From contig JAFUGM010000024.1 of NCBI GenBank assembly GCA_017469355.1, positions 1-32,408 on the forward strand: a DNA stretch of 32,408 nt, read 5' to 3'. Position numbers and translations under genes: made by a program. The first letter of the stretch is position 1. Every line of letters starts with the position of its first letter. This DNA is from Solobacterium sp. Its GTDB lineage: Bacteria > Bacillota_I > Bacilli_A > Erysipelotrichales > Erysipelotrichaceae. Under the pieces are notes generated by a model that had not been told where the DNA came from, made no database searches, and worked only from the letters and a program-made list of their open reading frames with translations. Positions 7,812 to 15,998 of this stretch are shown here, piece by piece.

Positions 7812-8598
7812 GAAGATGGCAACCAAAACCGTTGCCGCATTGATCCTGGTGGCGGTATTCGTTCCGATCTTTCTGATTGGCGGATGGCTGCTGGAGGCGA
7901 TGATTGTCGTGGTTGCGTGTGCGACGGGCTATGAGATCGCGGGAATCAAAGATGAATCCAAAGCCAACTGGCCAATGACGATACTGACGGCAGCGGCGAT
8001 TCTTATTCTGGGTCATATCGCACCGGAGATGACCGCATTAGGAGCTGGTGTATGGCTTGTCATTTTGTTTGTGATCAGTCTTCTGGATGAATCCATTACC
8101 GCAGATCAGGTCGTTTATAACTTTGCGATGAGTTTTATCATGGTTCTGGCCTGCCGTACCATCTTAGCGATTTATCGGGCTGGGATGAACTGGCAGGGGG
8201 CGATCTATGTGGCACTTGCCTGCTTTATCTGTGATACCGGTGCTTACTTTGCGGGTTCCTTTCTGGGAAAACATAAGATGATTCCCCGGATCTCTCCGAA
8301 TAAGACATGGGAAGGGGCAATCGGAGGATATCTTGCGGGTGCTGTTATATCGATGTTATTTGGCCTGCTTGTGGCAGGATCCATTCCCAATCGTCTTGTA
8401 GTACTTGCCTCAGTATTACTGCCAGCAGCTGCGGAGGCAGGTGATCTTGCATTTTCTTCGATCAAGCGTCGGTGGAAGATGAAGGACTTTGGCAGTTTCA
8501 TTCCGGAACATGGCGGAATGCTGGATCGGATTGACAGCCTGATGTTCTGTCTGATTGTGTTTGGCTTTCTGATGACCTGTTGGGGGATACCTGTATGA
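7804..8598 (+). CDS. cdsA: phosphatidate cytidylyltransferase
   Basis: CdsA converts phosphatidic acid and CTP to CDP-diacylglycerol, the precursor of the membrane phospholipids. The 264-residue protein has about seven or eight hydrophobic segments. The C-terminal CDS signature is complete: SSIKRRWKMKDFG, then IPEHGGMLDRIDS, including the K-D and D-R-x-D metal/substrate residues. The ISPNKTWEGAIGG loop is also typical. ATG 7804 is chosen because it overlaps the uppS stop by eight bases and GGAGG lies at the correct distance; upstream in-frame codons belong to a frame inside uppS. The stop overlaps the dxr start. Confidence 0.96.
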   Translation: MNKKMATKTVAALILVAVFVPIFLIGGWLLEAMIVVVACATGYEIAGIKDESKANWPMTILTAAAILILGHIAPEMTALGAGVWLVILFVISLLDESITADQVVYNFAMSFIMVLACRTILAIYRAGMNWQGAIYVALACFICDTGAYFAGSFLGKHKMIPRISPNKTWEGAIGGYLAGAVISMLFGLLVAGSIPNRLVVLASVLLPAAAEAGDLAFSSIKRRWKMKDFGSFIPEHGGMLDRIDSLMFCLIVFGFLMTCWGIPV

Positions 8599-9743
8599 AA
8601 AAAATTGCATTGCTTGGCGCAAGCGGAAGTATTGGCCGGCAGACCATTGATGTCATTTCCCAGCATCCAGATCTCTTTGAACTGGTGAGCTTTGGCGTCG
8701 GCACAAGAGTGGAGTACGCAAGAGAACTTCTAAGAATCTTTGAGGTACCTTTGATCGCAGTACAGAAGGAAGAAGATGCGCTGGAACTCATGAAGGAGTA
8801 TCCTGATAAAACTATTCTCTATGGGGAAGAAGGGCTGCTTGCGATTGCGAAAAGTGAATATGACGTATTAGTAAATGCGTTAGTTGGGTTTGCGGGATTC
8901 TTGCCGACCTATGCGGCGGTGGAAAGCGGTCATGATGTGGCACTTGCGAATAAGGAGTCGCTTGTCTGTGGGGGAGAGCTGATCAACCGCTCCCTTGCCT
9001 TACATGGGAAAAGCCTGATTCCCATTGACAGTGAACACAGTGCCATCTTCCAATGTCTTCAAGGCAACCGCATGCGTCAGGTAAAACGTCTGATCGTCAC
9101 GGCCAGCGGCGGCAGTTTTCGCAATAAGACAAGAGAAGAGCTATCTTATGTTACGGTGGAAGAAGCACTTGCGCACCCGAACTGGTCCATGGGTGCCAAG
9201 ATTACGATCGACTCCGCAACCATGATGAACAAGGGATTTGAAGTGACGGAAGCCCATTGGCTGTTCGGGGTTCCCTATGAACAGATTGATGTGCTGATGC
9301 ATCCGGAATCCATCGTTCACTCCATGGTGGAATATATCGATCAAAGCGTCATGGCCCAGATGGGTACACCGGATATGCGTCTTCCGATTCAATATGCGCT
9401 TTCCTGGCCAGACCGCTTGGAACTGAATGAACCTTCCCTTGATTTAGCGAACATTGGAACACTGCACTTCAGCGCTCCGGACCTTAACCGCTTCCCGCTG
9501 CTTGGGTTAGCGTATGAGGCAGGGAAGAAGGGCGGAAACCTTGGGGCAGTGATGAATGCGGCGAATGAAGTCGCTAATCTTGCGTTCCGTAACCATGAGC
9601 TTCCCTTTCCTGGGATTGAGGAAATCGTGATCGGTGCGGTTCAGAATGCGCCCTATTGGGAACTGAACAGTGTAGAGGATCTGTTTAAGGCGAATGCATG
9701 GGGCGATGAATATGCCCGTAAACAACTGAGGAAACTGAGTTAA
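8595..9743 (+). CDS. dxr: 1-deoxy-D-xylulose 5-phosphate reductoisomerase
   Basis: Dxr catalyses the committed NADPH-dependent step of the MEP isoprenoid pathway and so supplies precursors for UppS two genes upstream. The 382 residues show the NADPH loop LGASGSIGRQT near the N-terminus, LANKESLVCGG, the metal and substrate site PIDSEHSAIFQ, VTASGGSFR, and MMNKGFEVTEAHWLF. ATG 8595 overlaps the cdsA stop and fits the conserved MKKIALLG start; a TTG at 8580 is possible but adds residues the family lacks. A GGGGGA sequence about eight bases upstream is a modest ribosome-binding site. The TAA overlaps the ATG of rseP. Presence of this gene implies the MEP pathway rather than mevalonate. Confidence 0.98.
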   Translation: MKKIALLGASGSIGRQTIDVISQHPDLFELVSFGVGTRVEYARELLRIFEVPLIAVQKEEDALELMKEYPDKTILYGEEGLLAIAKSEYDVLVNALVGFAGFLPTYAAVESGHDVALANKESLVCGGELINRSLALHGKSLIPIDSEHSAIFQCLQGNRMRQVKRLIVTASGGSFRNKTREELSYVTVEEALAHPNWSMGAKITIDSATMMNKGFEVTEAHWLFGVPYEQIDVLMHPESIVHSMVEYIDQSVMAQMGTPDMRLPIQYALSWPDRLELNEPSLDLANIGTLHFSAPDLNRFPLLGLAYEAGKKGGNLGAVMNAANEVANLAFRNHELPFPGIEEIVIGAVQNAPYWELNSVEDLFKANAWGDEYARKQLRKLS

Positions 9744-10798
9744 TGACAATACTTTATTTCATAATCCTGCTTTCAGTTATTATCTGCCTTCATGAGGCAG
9801 GACATCTGATTGCGGCGAAAATCTTCGGCGTATACTGCTATGAGTACAGCTTCGGTATGGGACCGCTTCTGTTTAAGAAACAAACCGCGGAAACCCAATA
9901 CAGCATCCGGGCAATTCCGATTGGCGGCTATGTGGCGATGGCTGGGGAATCCAGTGATGAAGTTTATCAGGATATCCCGATTCCTGAAGGAAGAAAACTG
10001 ACGGATAAGCCGATCTGGCAGCGCCTGATTATTCTGCTTGCGGGCGTAACGATGAATTTCCTGCTCTGCTATCTGATTCTTACCATGTTGGTATTGCGGG
10101 CAGGGGGATTTGTGGAATCCCCACGGGCATATATCAACGAAGTGGTAGAAGACTCTCCGGCAGAGCGTGCCGGATTACAGGCAGGAGATGTCATTGTATC
10201 GATTTACGCCGATGGCTCACTCACAAAACCCAAAACCTTCCAGGATATGCAGACGGTATTTCTTCTGCTGGAAGAAGAACGTGTTGATATTACCGTGAGC
10301 CGGGATGGGGAAGAAGTCACACTGGAAGTATTTCCTGAATATGATGAAGAAATGCAGAGCTACCGGATTGGCATCGTTGGCCCAAGTGCGGAAGTTGTGC
10401 CAGTGAATCTGCTGAACTGCTGGAAGTATGGTGCTAAGGAGATGAAGTATTTCTCTACACTGCTCGTGGCTGGAATCCGCTCGATTCTTTCCGGAAGAAA
10501 TCTGGATCAGGTCAGTGGTCCGGTTGGGATCTATACCGCAACCGAACAGTCGGTAAGCTATGGTTTGGTCGGATATCTGGTACTGATGGCGGAAATCTCG
10601 CTGAATGTTGGTCTTATGAATCTGCTTCCCTTGCCGGTGCTTGATGGCGGCCAGGTTGTCATTACGATCGGGGAAGGAATTCTTCATAAACCATTGAATG
10701 AAAAGGTCAGAGTCGGTCTGATGGCCGCATGTTGGGTATTATTGATTGGACTCATGGTGTTTGTGACCTGGAATGATATTTCCCGTCTCATCGGGTAA
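9743..10798 (+). CDS. rseP: site-2 membrane metalloprotease RseP
   Basis: A 351-residue intramembrane zinc protease. The HExxH motif is CLHEAGHLIAAK at about residues 16-27 inside the first membrane segment. A PDZ domain lies in the middle (about 125-205, with SPAERAGLQAGDVI). The third zinc ligand motif is LLPLPVLDGGQV near residue 296. In Bacillota such enzymes cleave anti-sigma factors and clear remnant signal peptides. The ATG overlaps the dxr stop by one base, and gene order dxr-rseP is conserved across the phylum. It is the last gene of the uppS run; an 89-base gap without a terminator follows before galE. Confidence 0.96.
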   Translation: MTILYFIILLSVIICLHEAGHLIAAKIFGVYCYEYSFGMGPLLFKKQTAETQYSIRAIPIGGYVAMAGESSDEVYQDIPIPEGRKLTDKPIWQRLIILLAGVTMNFLLCYLILTMLVLRAGGFVESPRAYINEVVEDSPAERAGLQAGDVIVSIYADGSLTKPKTFQDMQTVFLLLEEERVDITVSRDGEEVTLEVFPEYDEEMQSYRIGIVGPSAEVVPVNLLNCWKYGAKEMKYFSTLLVAGIRSILSGRNLDQVSGPVGIYTATEQSVSYGLVGYLVLMAEISLNVGLMNLLPLPVLDGGQVVITIGEGILHKPLNEKVRVGLMAACWVLLIGLMVFVTWNDISRLIG

Positions 10799-10827
10799 AA
10801 TAGATTCGATACTGACGACAGGCAGGA

Positions 10828-10872
10828 ATGAAACACGTATACGAAGAGAAAGGAGCGCCGGGGTCTGCCTGA
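10828..10872 (+). other. possible 14-codon leader ORF upstream of galE
   Basis: ATG 10828 to TGA 10870-10872 encodes MKHVYEEKGAPGSA in the same frame as galE. It contains the AAAGGAG and overlaps the hairpin described next. Only a weak AGG-type ribosome-binding site precedes it, so it may not be translated. Confidence 0.25.
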
Positions 10873-10877
10873 CCGGC
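10849..10877 (+). promoter_or_regulatory. Shine-Dalgarno sequence plus hairpin in the galE leader
   Basis: AAAGGAG (10849-10855) lies 32 bases before the galE ATG. Between them GCC-GGTC pairs with GACC-GGC (10857-10877, two bulged bases, loop TGCCT). No Shine-Dalgarno sequence lies next to the ATG. Folding would bring the two together or block translation. Confidence 0.4.
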
Positions 10878-10887
10878 ATACTAACCT

Positions 10888-11901
10888 ATGAAAACAATTC
10901 TAGTAACAGGAGGAACAGGTTATATTGGAAGTCATACCGTTACGGCACTGATTCAGTCCGGATATAACGTTGTGGTTCTTGATAACCTCTATAATTCCTC
11001 GGAAGCGGTCTTAGATCGGATTGAAACCATTACCGGCACAAAGCCGAAATTCTATAAGACGGATATTCTGGATAAGGAAGGGCTGAAAACCGTATTTGCG
11101 GAAAATGAGATTGATGCGGTAATTCACTTTGCGGGTTATAAGGCAGTTGGAGAATCGGTTCAGATTCCGTTAACCTACTATGAAAACAATATTTCCGGTT
11201 CGGTGAATCTTTATGAAGCAATGAAGGATGCCGGAGTTAAGACTCTGGTCTTCTCCAGCAGTGCGACGGTTTATGGTGCTCCCAAATCCGTTCCTATCCG
11301 TGAGGACTTCCCGACCAGTACCACCAACCCTTATGGCAGCACGAAGCTGATGAATGAAATGATTCTTGCGGATGTATGCAAGTCTGATCCAGACTGGTCG
11401 GTTCTGCTGTTACGTTACTTCAATCCGATTGGCGCACATCAGAGCGGTCTGCTTGGGGAAGTACCAAATGGAATTCCTAACAACCTGGTTCCCTATATCG
11501 CCCGTGTCGCCAATGGAACGCTGGAATACCTGCGTGTCTGGGGAAATGATTATCCGACACCGGATGGAACCGGCGTGCGTGACTACATTCATGTCGTAGA
11601 TCTTGCGGAAGGTCATATCGCCGCAGTTGCCTATGCGCTTGAACACAAGGGTGCTGATTACATCAACCTCGGTACTGGGAACGGATATTCTGTACTGGAA
11701 GTACTCCATGCGTATGAAAAGGCATGCGGGAAGGAACTCCCATATCAGATTCTGGAACGGCGGCCTGGGGATATTGCGGAATGTTATGCAGATACCGAAA
11801 AGGCTGCCCGGTTATTGAACTGGCGTGCGAAGTATAACATTGATGAAATGTGCCGTGATTCCTGGAACTTCACACTGAAGAACCCTGACGGAATCAAATA
11901 A
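10888..11901 (+). CDS. galE: UDP-glucose 4-epimerase
   Basis: GalE interconverts UDP-glucose and UDP-galactose, feeding wall and lipid glycosylation or galactose use. The 337-residue short-chain dehydrogenase fold has the NAD-binding GGTGYIGSH at residues 8-16, DNLYNSS, the catalytic serine region SSSATVYG near 125-132, and YGSTK with the catalytic Tyr and Lys. Length matches bacterial GalE. The ATG is fixed by the conserved MKTILVTGGTG start and an in-frame TGA 18 bases upstream. The leader is unusual (see the hairpin and short ORF). Genes for galactose kinase or uridylyltransferase are not nearby, so a role in sugar-nucleotide supply is more likely than catabolism. Confidence 0.96.
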   Translation: MKTILVTGGTGYIGSHTVTALIQSGYNVVVLDNLYNSSEAVLDRIETITGTKPKFYKTDILDKEGLKTVFAENEIDAVIHFAGYKAVGESVQIPLTYYENNISGSVNLYEAMKDAGVKTLVFSSSATVYGAPKSVPIREDFPTSTTNPYGSTKLMNEMILADVCKSDPDWSVLLLRYFNPIGAHQSGLLGEVPNGIPNNLVPYIARVANGTLEYLRVWGNDYPTPDGTGVRDYIHVVDLAEGHIAAVAYALEHKGADYINLGTGNGYSVLEVLHAYEKACGKELPYQILERRPGDIAECYADTEKAARLLNWRAKYNIDEMCRDSWNFTLKNPDGIK

Positions 11902-11909
11902 GGAAGCAG

Positions 11910-11953
11910 AAAGCTCACACTGTCCATGAAGCGGTTGGTCAGTGAGCTTTTTT
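11910..11953 (+). terminator. rho-independent terminator after galE
   Basis: Stem AAAGCTCAC/GTGAGCTTT with a long, partly structured loop, then a run of six T. It faces the terminator of the convergent PBP gene. Confidence 0.8.
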
Positions 11954-11959
11954 AGAAGG

Positions 11960-11989
11960 AAATGAAAACTGCCGGGGGTTCCGGCAGTT
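11960..11989 (-). terminator. rho-independent terminator of the PBP gene
   Basis: Perfect 9-bp stem AACTGCCGG/CCGGCAGTT with a five-base loop. On the minus strand it is followed by TTTTCATTT. It begins at the last bases of the stop codon. Confidence 0.8.
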
Positions 11990-14585
11990 ATTCATAATAA
12001 TGGAAGTTTCCGTATTCGTCCCACCATCCCATGGTCCACCATTCGGGATTGTCGTTGGGTTCGGTCCATTCCCACCATTCTTCGACCCACTCTCCGCCAG
12101 AGGGTTCTTCTGGTTCAGCGTAGGTATGTCCTTCACAAAGTACGGTAGGCGCATTGGCAGGTGCTGCGTATTCCCAATGCCCTTCACACCAGTCCTGGGC
12201 AAGCTGTCCGCTGTTGGTGCAGACCCAGTATTGCTGGATTCCGACTTCTTCCGCGGAGAAGTCCTGAATCTCACGGTCCTCCAGTCCTTCATGGATTGGT
12301 TCCATATATGCCCGCCACAATGGAGCGGACTGATAATAGGAGGAACTGTTGGTCATATTGACATAGTCATCGGCGGAGATCCGCACGAAGCTGGTGTAGT
12401 AAGGTGTATATCCGCCAAAGGAGATGACCTTATGTTCGTGGGTTCCGGTTTTTCCGGCCGATGCCACAGAACTTAAGCGTGCATTGACACCATAGCCATC
12501 CACCATGTTCGACTTCATCATATCTGTGACAAGCCATGCGGTGGATTTGGAGAATACACGGTGCGTTTCCACATGATCACCATTCAGTATTTCATTTCCG
12601 AAGCGATCCGTGACTCTGCGATATGCGTGCGGTTCAATATAGACACCACCATTGGCCAGTGTCGCATAGGCCGCGGTCATTTCCAGCGTTGTGACGTCCG
12701 TTGCGCCAAGTGCCAGACCGGCTGCGGTACGGGCGAGGTTGGCAGGAGCGAAGCCTTCCCGAACCATGAATTCATAGGCTTTATCGATTCCGACATGTTC
12801 AAGCAAGAAGCGGGCCGCCGGGATGTTATGAGAGAGCTCAAGTGCTCTGCGCATCGTGATGGCACCGCCGGTATGATCTCCATTAGGATAGCTGTTGTCT
12901 TCGCCATAGCCCTGGATGCTGTCCTGGGTATCCATGACGGTTGTGCCGGGATAGTCTCCGGTTTCCACCGCCGGGGCATAGACTGACAAGGGCTTGATGG
13001 AAGAGCCAACCGCCTGTGTACTGTCGGTCGCCCGGTTGAATCCTTCCGGTTCAGTGGGCTCTTGTCGTCCTCCGACCATCGCCACAACTTCTCCGGTTCT
13101 TTGATCCATGATTACCGTACTGGCTTCTACTGCCGTATTGTTAACGAGATTCGGGTAGTTGTCGAAATTGGTGATCGCATCCTGTGCGATGTCCTGAATT
13201 TCAGGGTTGAAGCCGGTATAGATCTGATATCCTGCGGTACGCAGCCACTGTTTCTTTTCCGTCAGAGTTTCATCATTGACTTCTACACCTTCTTCTTCCA
13301 GAAGCTTTGTGGCGACATTTTCGACCGCATATTCGACATAGATCGGATAATCATATAATTCATATCTGCGGGAAGTTTCGAGTATGTTGAGGTGCTCATT
13401 AAGCGCTGCCTCATACTGTTCATCGGAAATCTTCCCGTTTTTATGCATGGTATAAAGCACGTCATTGGCTCTTCGGTTGGTAGGGGAGAGATCTCCCTTT
13501 AACATATTCAGGCGTGGGTTATATGCGTTGGGCGACTGTGCCAGTCCGGCCAGAATTGCGCATTCCCGTAAGGAGAGATTCCGCAGTTCCTTGCCGAAGT
13601 AATCCTTCGCCGCAACCTTGACGCCATAGTTGGAATCGCCAAGATAGATCGTATTCATATACCAGACAAGAATGTCATCCTTGGACATGACTTTCTCCAG
13701 TTCCAGTGCCAGGTGGATTTCCATGGCTTTTCTGGTATAGGAGACATCCTGGGTAAGGTGAGTATTCTTGATCAGCTGCTGGGTAATGGTCGAAGCGCCA
13801 TAGCTGGCGTTCCCGGTTACCTGGCCGATGACCGCTCCCACAAGACGCTTCAGATCGATTCCGTTATGTTCATAGAAGCGGGTATCCTCAATGGATGTAA
13901 ATGCGTCCTTGAGGGCCTGAGGAATCTCTGAGCTGTCGGCCCATTCCACGTTTTCGTTGGTGCCGTATTCCGCTACGAAGTTTCCTTCATAGTCATAAAT
14001 TCGGGATGCCTGTGAGTATTCTTCCCGTTTGGAGATATCAAGTGGCGGAACATTTTCGATGAGATTTTCAAACCACATCGTTCCCGCAAATCCACCGCCA
14101 ACCCCAAGCAGGAGTAAGAACAGAAACAGTCCAACCAGCACTTTGCCACTGCGCCCGGATTTGAATTCCGGAGGCGGAGTTTCGCTTTTAACGGATGTGG
14201 TCTTCCTTCGCCGCGTGCGCTTGTGAGAAGAGGGTGAACCGCTTGTTTCGATTGGTACTGAGAGAGGTTCTTTCTCCTTCGCAGGTTCTAAGTCAGCTGA
14301 GACATCTTCTTCTTTGGAAGAATCGTGTTTGGCTGGAGGCGCTTCTTGAACCGGGAGCTCCTTTGAATCTGTAGAAGGTTCATCAGAAGATTCCGGTTTA
14401 GATTCTGGTTTCTTTTCATCAGGTCTAGAAGTTGAAGTTTCTTCTTCCACCGCCTTGGCAGAGATGAGTTCTTCTTCAGTAGTTTCTGCTTCTTCAGGAA
14501 CGTCCAAAACCGCTGTCTCTGTGACTTCAGAAGCAGCGTTTTCATTCACCTGAGGAGTTATGTTTTTCTTTTTGCGTTTTGCCAT
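11988..14585 (-). CDS. class A penicillin-binding protein (PBP1A-like)
   Basis: An 865-residue bifunctional peptidoglycan synthase. Residues 10-140 are a charged, Glu/Pro/Ser/Thr-rich cytoplasmic tail ending in a basic HKRTRRRK, and one membrane helix follows (about 148-170). The GT51 glycosyltransferase has EDTRFYEHNG (233-242) and GASTITQQ (263-270). The transpeptidase has SSIK (528-531), SHN (585-587) and KTG (712-714), so both activities look intact. The C-terminus is odd: eight tryptophans between residues 833 and 855 in an acidic, aromatic tail. Start MAKRKKK is chosen over an upstream in-frame ATG lying inside the promoter, but no Shine-Dalgarno sequence is visible. A TATAAT lies about 60 bases upstream. 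The gene is monocistronic, downstream of the nagA terminator. Confidence 0.93.
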   Translation of the reverse strand: MAKRKKKNITPQVNENAASEVTETAVLDVPEEAETTEEELISAKAVEEETSTSRPDEKKPESKPESSDEPSTDSKELPVQEAPPAKHDSSKEEDVSADLEPAKEKEPLSVPIETSGSPSSHKRTRRRKTTSVKSETPPPEFKSGRSGKVLVGLFLFLLLLGVGGGFAGTMWFENLIENVPPLDISKREEYSQASRIYDYEGNFVAEYGTNENVEWADSSEIPQALKDAFTSIEDTRFYEHNGIDLKRLVGAVIGQVTGNASYGASTITQQLIKNTHLTQDVSYTRKAMEIHLALELEKVMSKDDILVWYMNTIYLGDSNYGVKVAAKDYFGKELRNLSLRECAILAGLAQSPNAYNPRLNMLKGDLSPTNRRANDVLYTMHKNGKISDEQYEAALNEHLNILETSRRYELYDYPIYVEYAVENVATKLLEEEGVEVNDETLTEKKQWLRTAGYQIYTGFNPEIQDIAQDAITNFDNYPNLVNNTAVEASTVIMDQRTGEVVAMVGGRQEPTEPEGFNRATDSTQAVGSSIKPLSVYAPAVETGDYPGTTVMDTQDSIQGYGEDNSYPNGDHTGGAITMRRALELSHNIPAARFLLEHVGIDKAYEFMVREGFAPANLARTAAGLALGATDVTTLEMTAAYATLANGGVYIEPHAYRRVTDRFGNEILNGDHVETHRVFSKSTAWLVTDMMKSNMVDGYGVNARLSSVASAGKTGTHEHKVISFGGYTPYYTSFVRISADDYVNMTNSSSYYQSAPLWRAYMEPIHEGLEDREIQDFSAEEVGIQQYWVCTNSGQLAQDWCEGHWEYAAPANAPTVLCEGHTYAEPEEPSGGEWVEEWWEWTEPNDNPEWWTMGWWDEYGNFHYYE

Positions 14586-14607
14586 AAGAAAAAATTCAAA
14601 AACCACA

Positions 14608-14631
14608 ATGGAATACAGAGTCAGATTCCAT
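14608..14631. repeat. inverted repeat in the PBP gene leader
   Basis: ATGGAAT and ATTCCAT, separated by ten bases, lie between the -10 box and the start codon on the minus strand. This could be an operator or an RNA hairpin. Confidence 0.35.
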
Positions 14632-14646
14632 CGGGTGTGCCGTTCC

Positions 14647-14652
14647 ATTATA
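14647..14652 (-). promoter_or_regulatory. candidate -10 box of the PBP gene
   Basis: A perfect TATAAT on the minus strand, about 62 bases before ATG 14585. No good -35 is seen. Confidence 0.45.
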
Positions 14653-14740
14653 AATCGAAACAAGGGATCCCATCGGAGGAAAATTATTAAAATGCATGGT
14701 TTTTCCATCCCGGTTCAATTGACAGCGCTTTCAGCCAGAG

Positions 14741-14760
14741 AAAAGGGCCGAATGGCCCTG
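14741..14760 (-). terminator. rho-independent terminator after nagA
   Basis: Stem AGGGCC/GGCCCT with a four-base ATTC loop (minus strand), then TTTTCT. Confidence 0.8.
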
Positions 14761-14765
14761 TGAGG

Positions 14766-15923
14766 TTAATGAAGCTGTGGGACGCCCTTGCAGAAGGTTT
14801 CTTCTACGGAATAGTCATCATTCAATACGACCATGTCCGCATCATATCTAACCGCAATCTTTCCCAGATGATCATCTTCCCCAAGCATTGCGGCAGGATT
14901 GAGGGTGCAGGCATTGATCGCATATTCGAAGGGAACCAGAGCTTTTTCCACAAGATTTCTCAGTCCGTCGTTTGTATGCATGGTTGAACCGGCGATGCTG
15001 TGTTCGGGAATGTCGTTGAGATGCGCACAGCCATCCGGATAGATTTCTACCTCATGACCACCGAATATGAACTTGTCTCCGACCTTGAATCCCTTGCACA
15101 TGAGGGCATCACTTATCATGATGGCCTTGTCTCTTCCCTTGGATGTAAAGAAGATGTTCAGCGCTTCCGGCGTGCTGTGGGCACAGTCACAGATGATTTC
15201 GCTGTACAGGTTGCGCAGACGGAGTGCCGCTCCGACCACACCATTTGCCCGATGGTTTAACGGTGTCTGAGCGTTGTAGGTATGCGTGATGGACACAGCG
15301 CCGTTTGCGGCCGCAAGCATCGCTTCTTCATAAGTCGCATCGGTATGACCGATAGATACCCGTACTCCTGTTGCGGCACAGTAGCGGGTTAACGCAAACT
15401 CCGGATCATTTTCCGGGGCCAGGGTAATGACACGAATATTCCCATCTGCGGCGTTCTGATATTCCTTGAACTCTTCCACGGAAGGAGGGACGATGGCCTC
15501 GGGCGGCTGGGCACCTTTATGCTTGAGATTGAGGTAGGGGCCTTCGAAATGGATACCGAGAATGTCTGCCCCATCCTTCCCCGCATGATGTTCTGCCTTG
15601 ACTTCAGCGACATTCTGCACGGCTTTTAACAGGACATCTTTGTGCTGGGTAACAGTGGTGGCGAGAAAGGTTGTGACACCTTCGGAGGGAATCCGCTTTG
15701 CCCAGGTCTTCAGACCCTCTGGGGTTGCCTCGTTGGTATCCCATCCATATGCCCCATGACAGTGAATATCAATGAATCCCGGGACAATACGGCGATCGCC
15801 ATAGTCCCGATCTGTTTCCACACTTCCATATGGGTGAACTTTAATAATGGCAGTGCCGTCGGTTTCTATCGCGGCTTTCATAAAACTTCCTGCCACATAG
15901 ACTCTCGTACTCTGAATGATCAT
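14766..15923 (-). CDS. nagA: N-acetylglucosamine-6-phosphate deacetylase
   Basis: NagA removes acetate from GlcNAc-6-phosphate during amino-sugar uptake and wall recycling. The 385-residue amidohydrolase has the metal motif GFIDIHCHGAYGWD near residues 50-63, GIHFEGPYLN with the conserved glutamate, SIGHTDATYEEA, THTYNAQTPLNHR and the catalytic Asp region ISDAL. The start is MIIQST, set by a perfect AGGAGG six bases upstream on the minus strand. An upstream in-frame ATG adds residues before that site. It is divergent from the PTS-like operon starting at 15999, which suggests shared control and that the PTS imports an amino sugar. The partner deaminase gene nagB is not in the window. Confidence 0.96.
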   Translation of the reverse strand: MIIQSTRVYVAGSFMKAAIETDGTAIIKVHPYGSVETDRDYGDRRIVPGFIDIHCHGAYGWDTNEATPEGLKTWAKRIPSEGVTTFLATTVTQHKDVLLKAVQNVAEVKAEHHAGKDGADILGIHFEGPYLNLKHKGAQPPEAIVPPSVEEFKEYQNAADGNIRVITLAPENDPEFALTRYCAATGVRVSIGHTDATYEEAMLAAANGAVSITHTYNAQTPLNHRANGVVGAALRLRNLYSEIICDCAHSTPEALNIFFTSKGRDKAIMISDALMCKGFKVGDKFIFGGHEVEIYPDGCAHLNDIPEHSIAGSTMHTNDGLRNLVEKALVPFEYAINACTLNPAAMLGEDDHLGKIAVRYDADMVVLNDDYSVEETFCKGVPQLH

Positions 15924-15969
15924 GAACTTCCTCCTGATTTCTACGTTTCCATAGTAGTTCAAAACCGGA

Positions 15970-15975
15970 TATTAT
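15970..15975 (+). promoter_or_regulatory. candidate -10 box of the PTS-like operon
   Basis: TATTAT lies 23 bases before ATG 15999. No Shine-Dalgarno sequence precedes the ATG. The nagA-to-EIIC gap (15924-15998) must also carry the nagA promoter. Confidence 0.35.
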
Positions 15976-15998
15976 GTTAGTTGGATTCTGTCATTTTT

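Noticed and set aside
12000-12476. Plus-strand frame rich in Phe, Pro and Gly opposite the PBP C-terminus
   Set aside because: Its odd composition is the mirror of the tryptophan-rich tail; it is not an independent gene.
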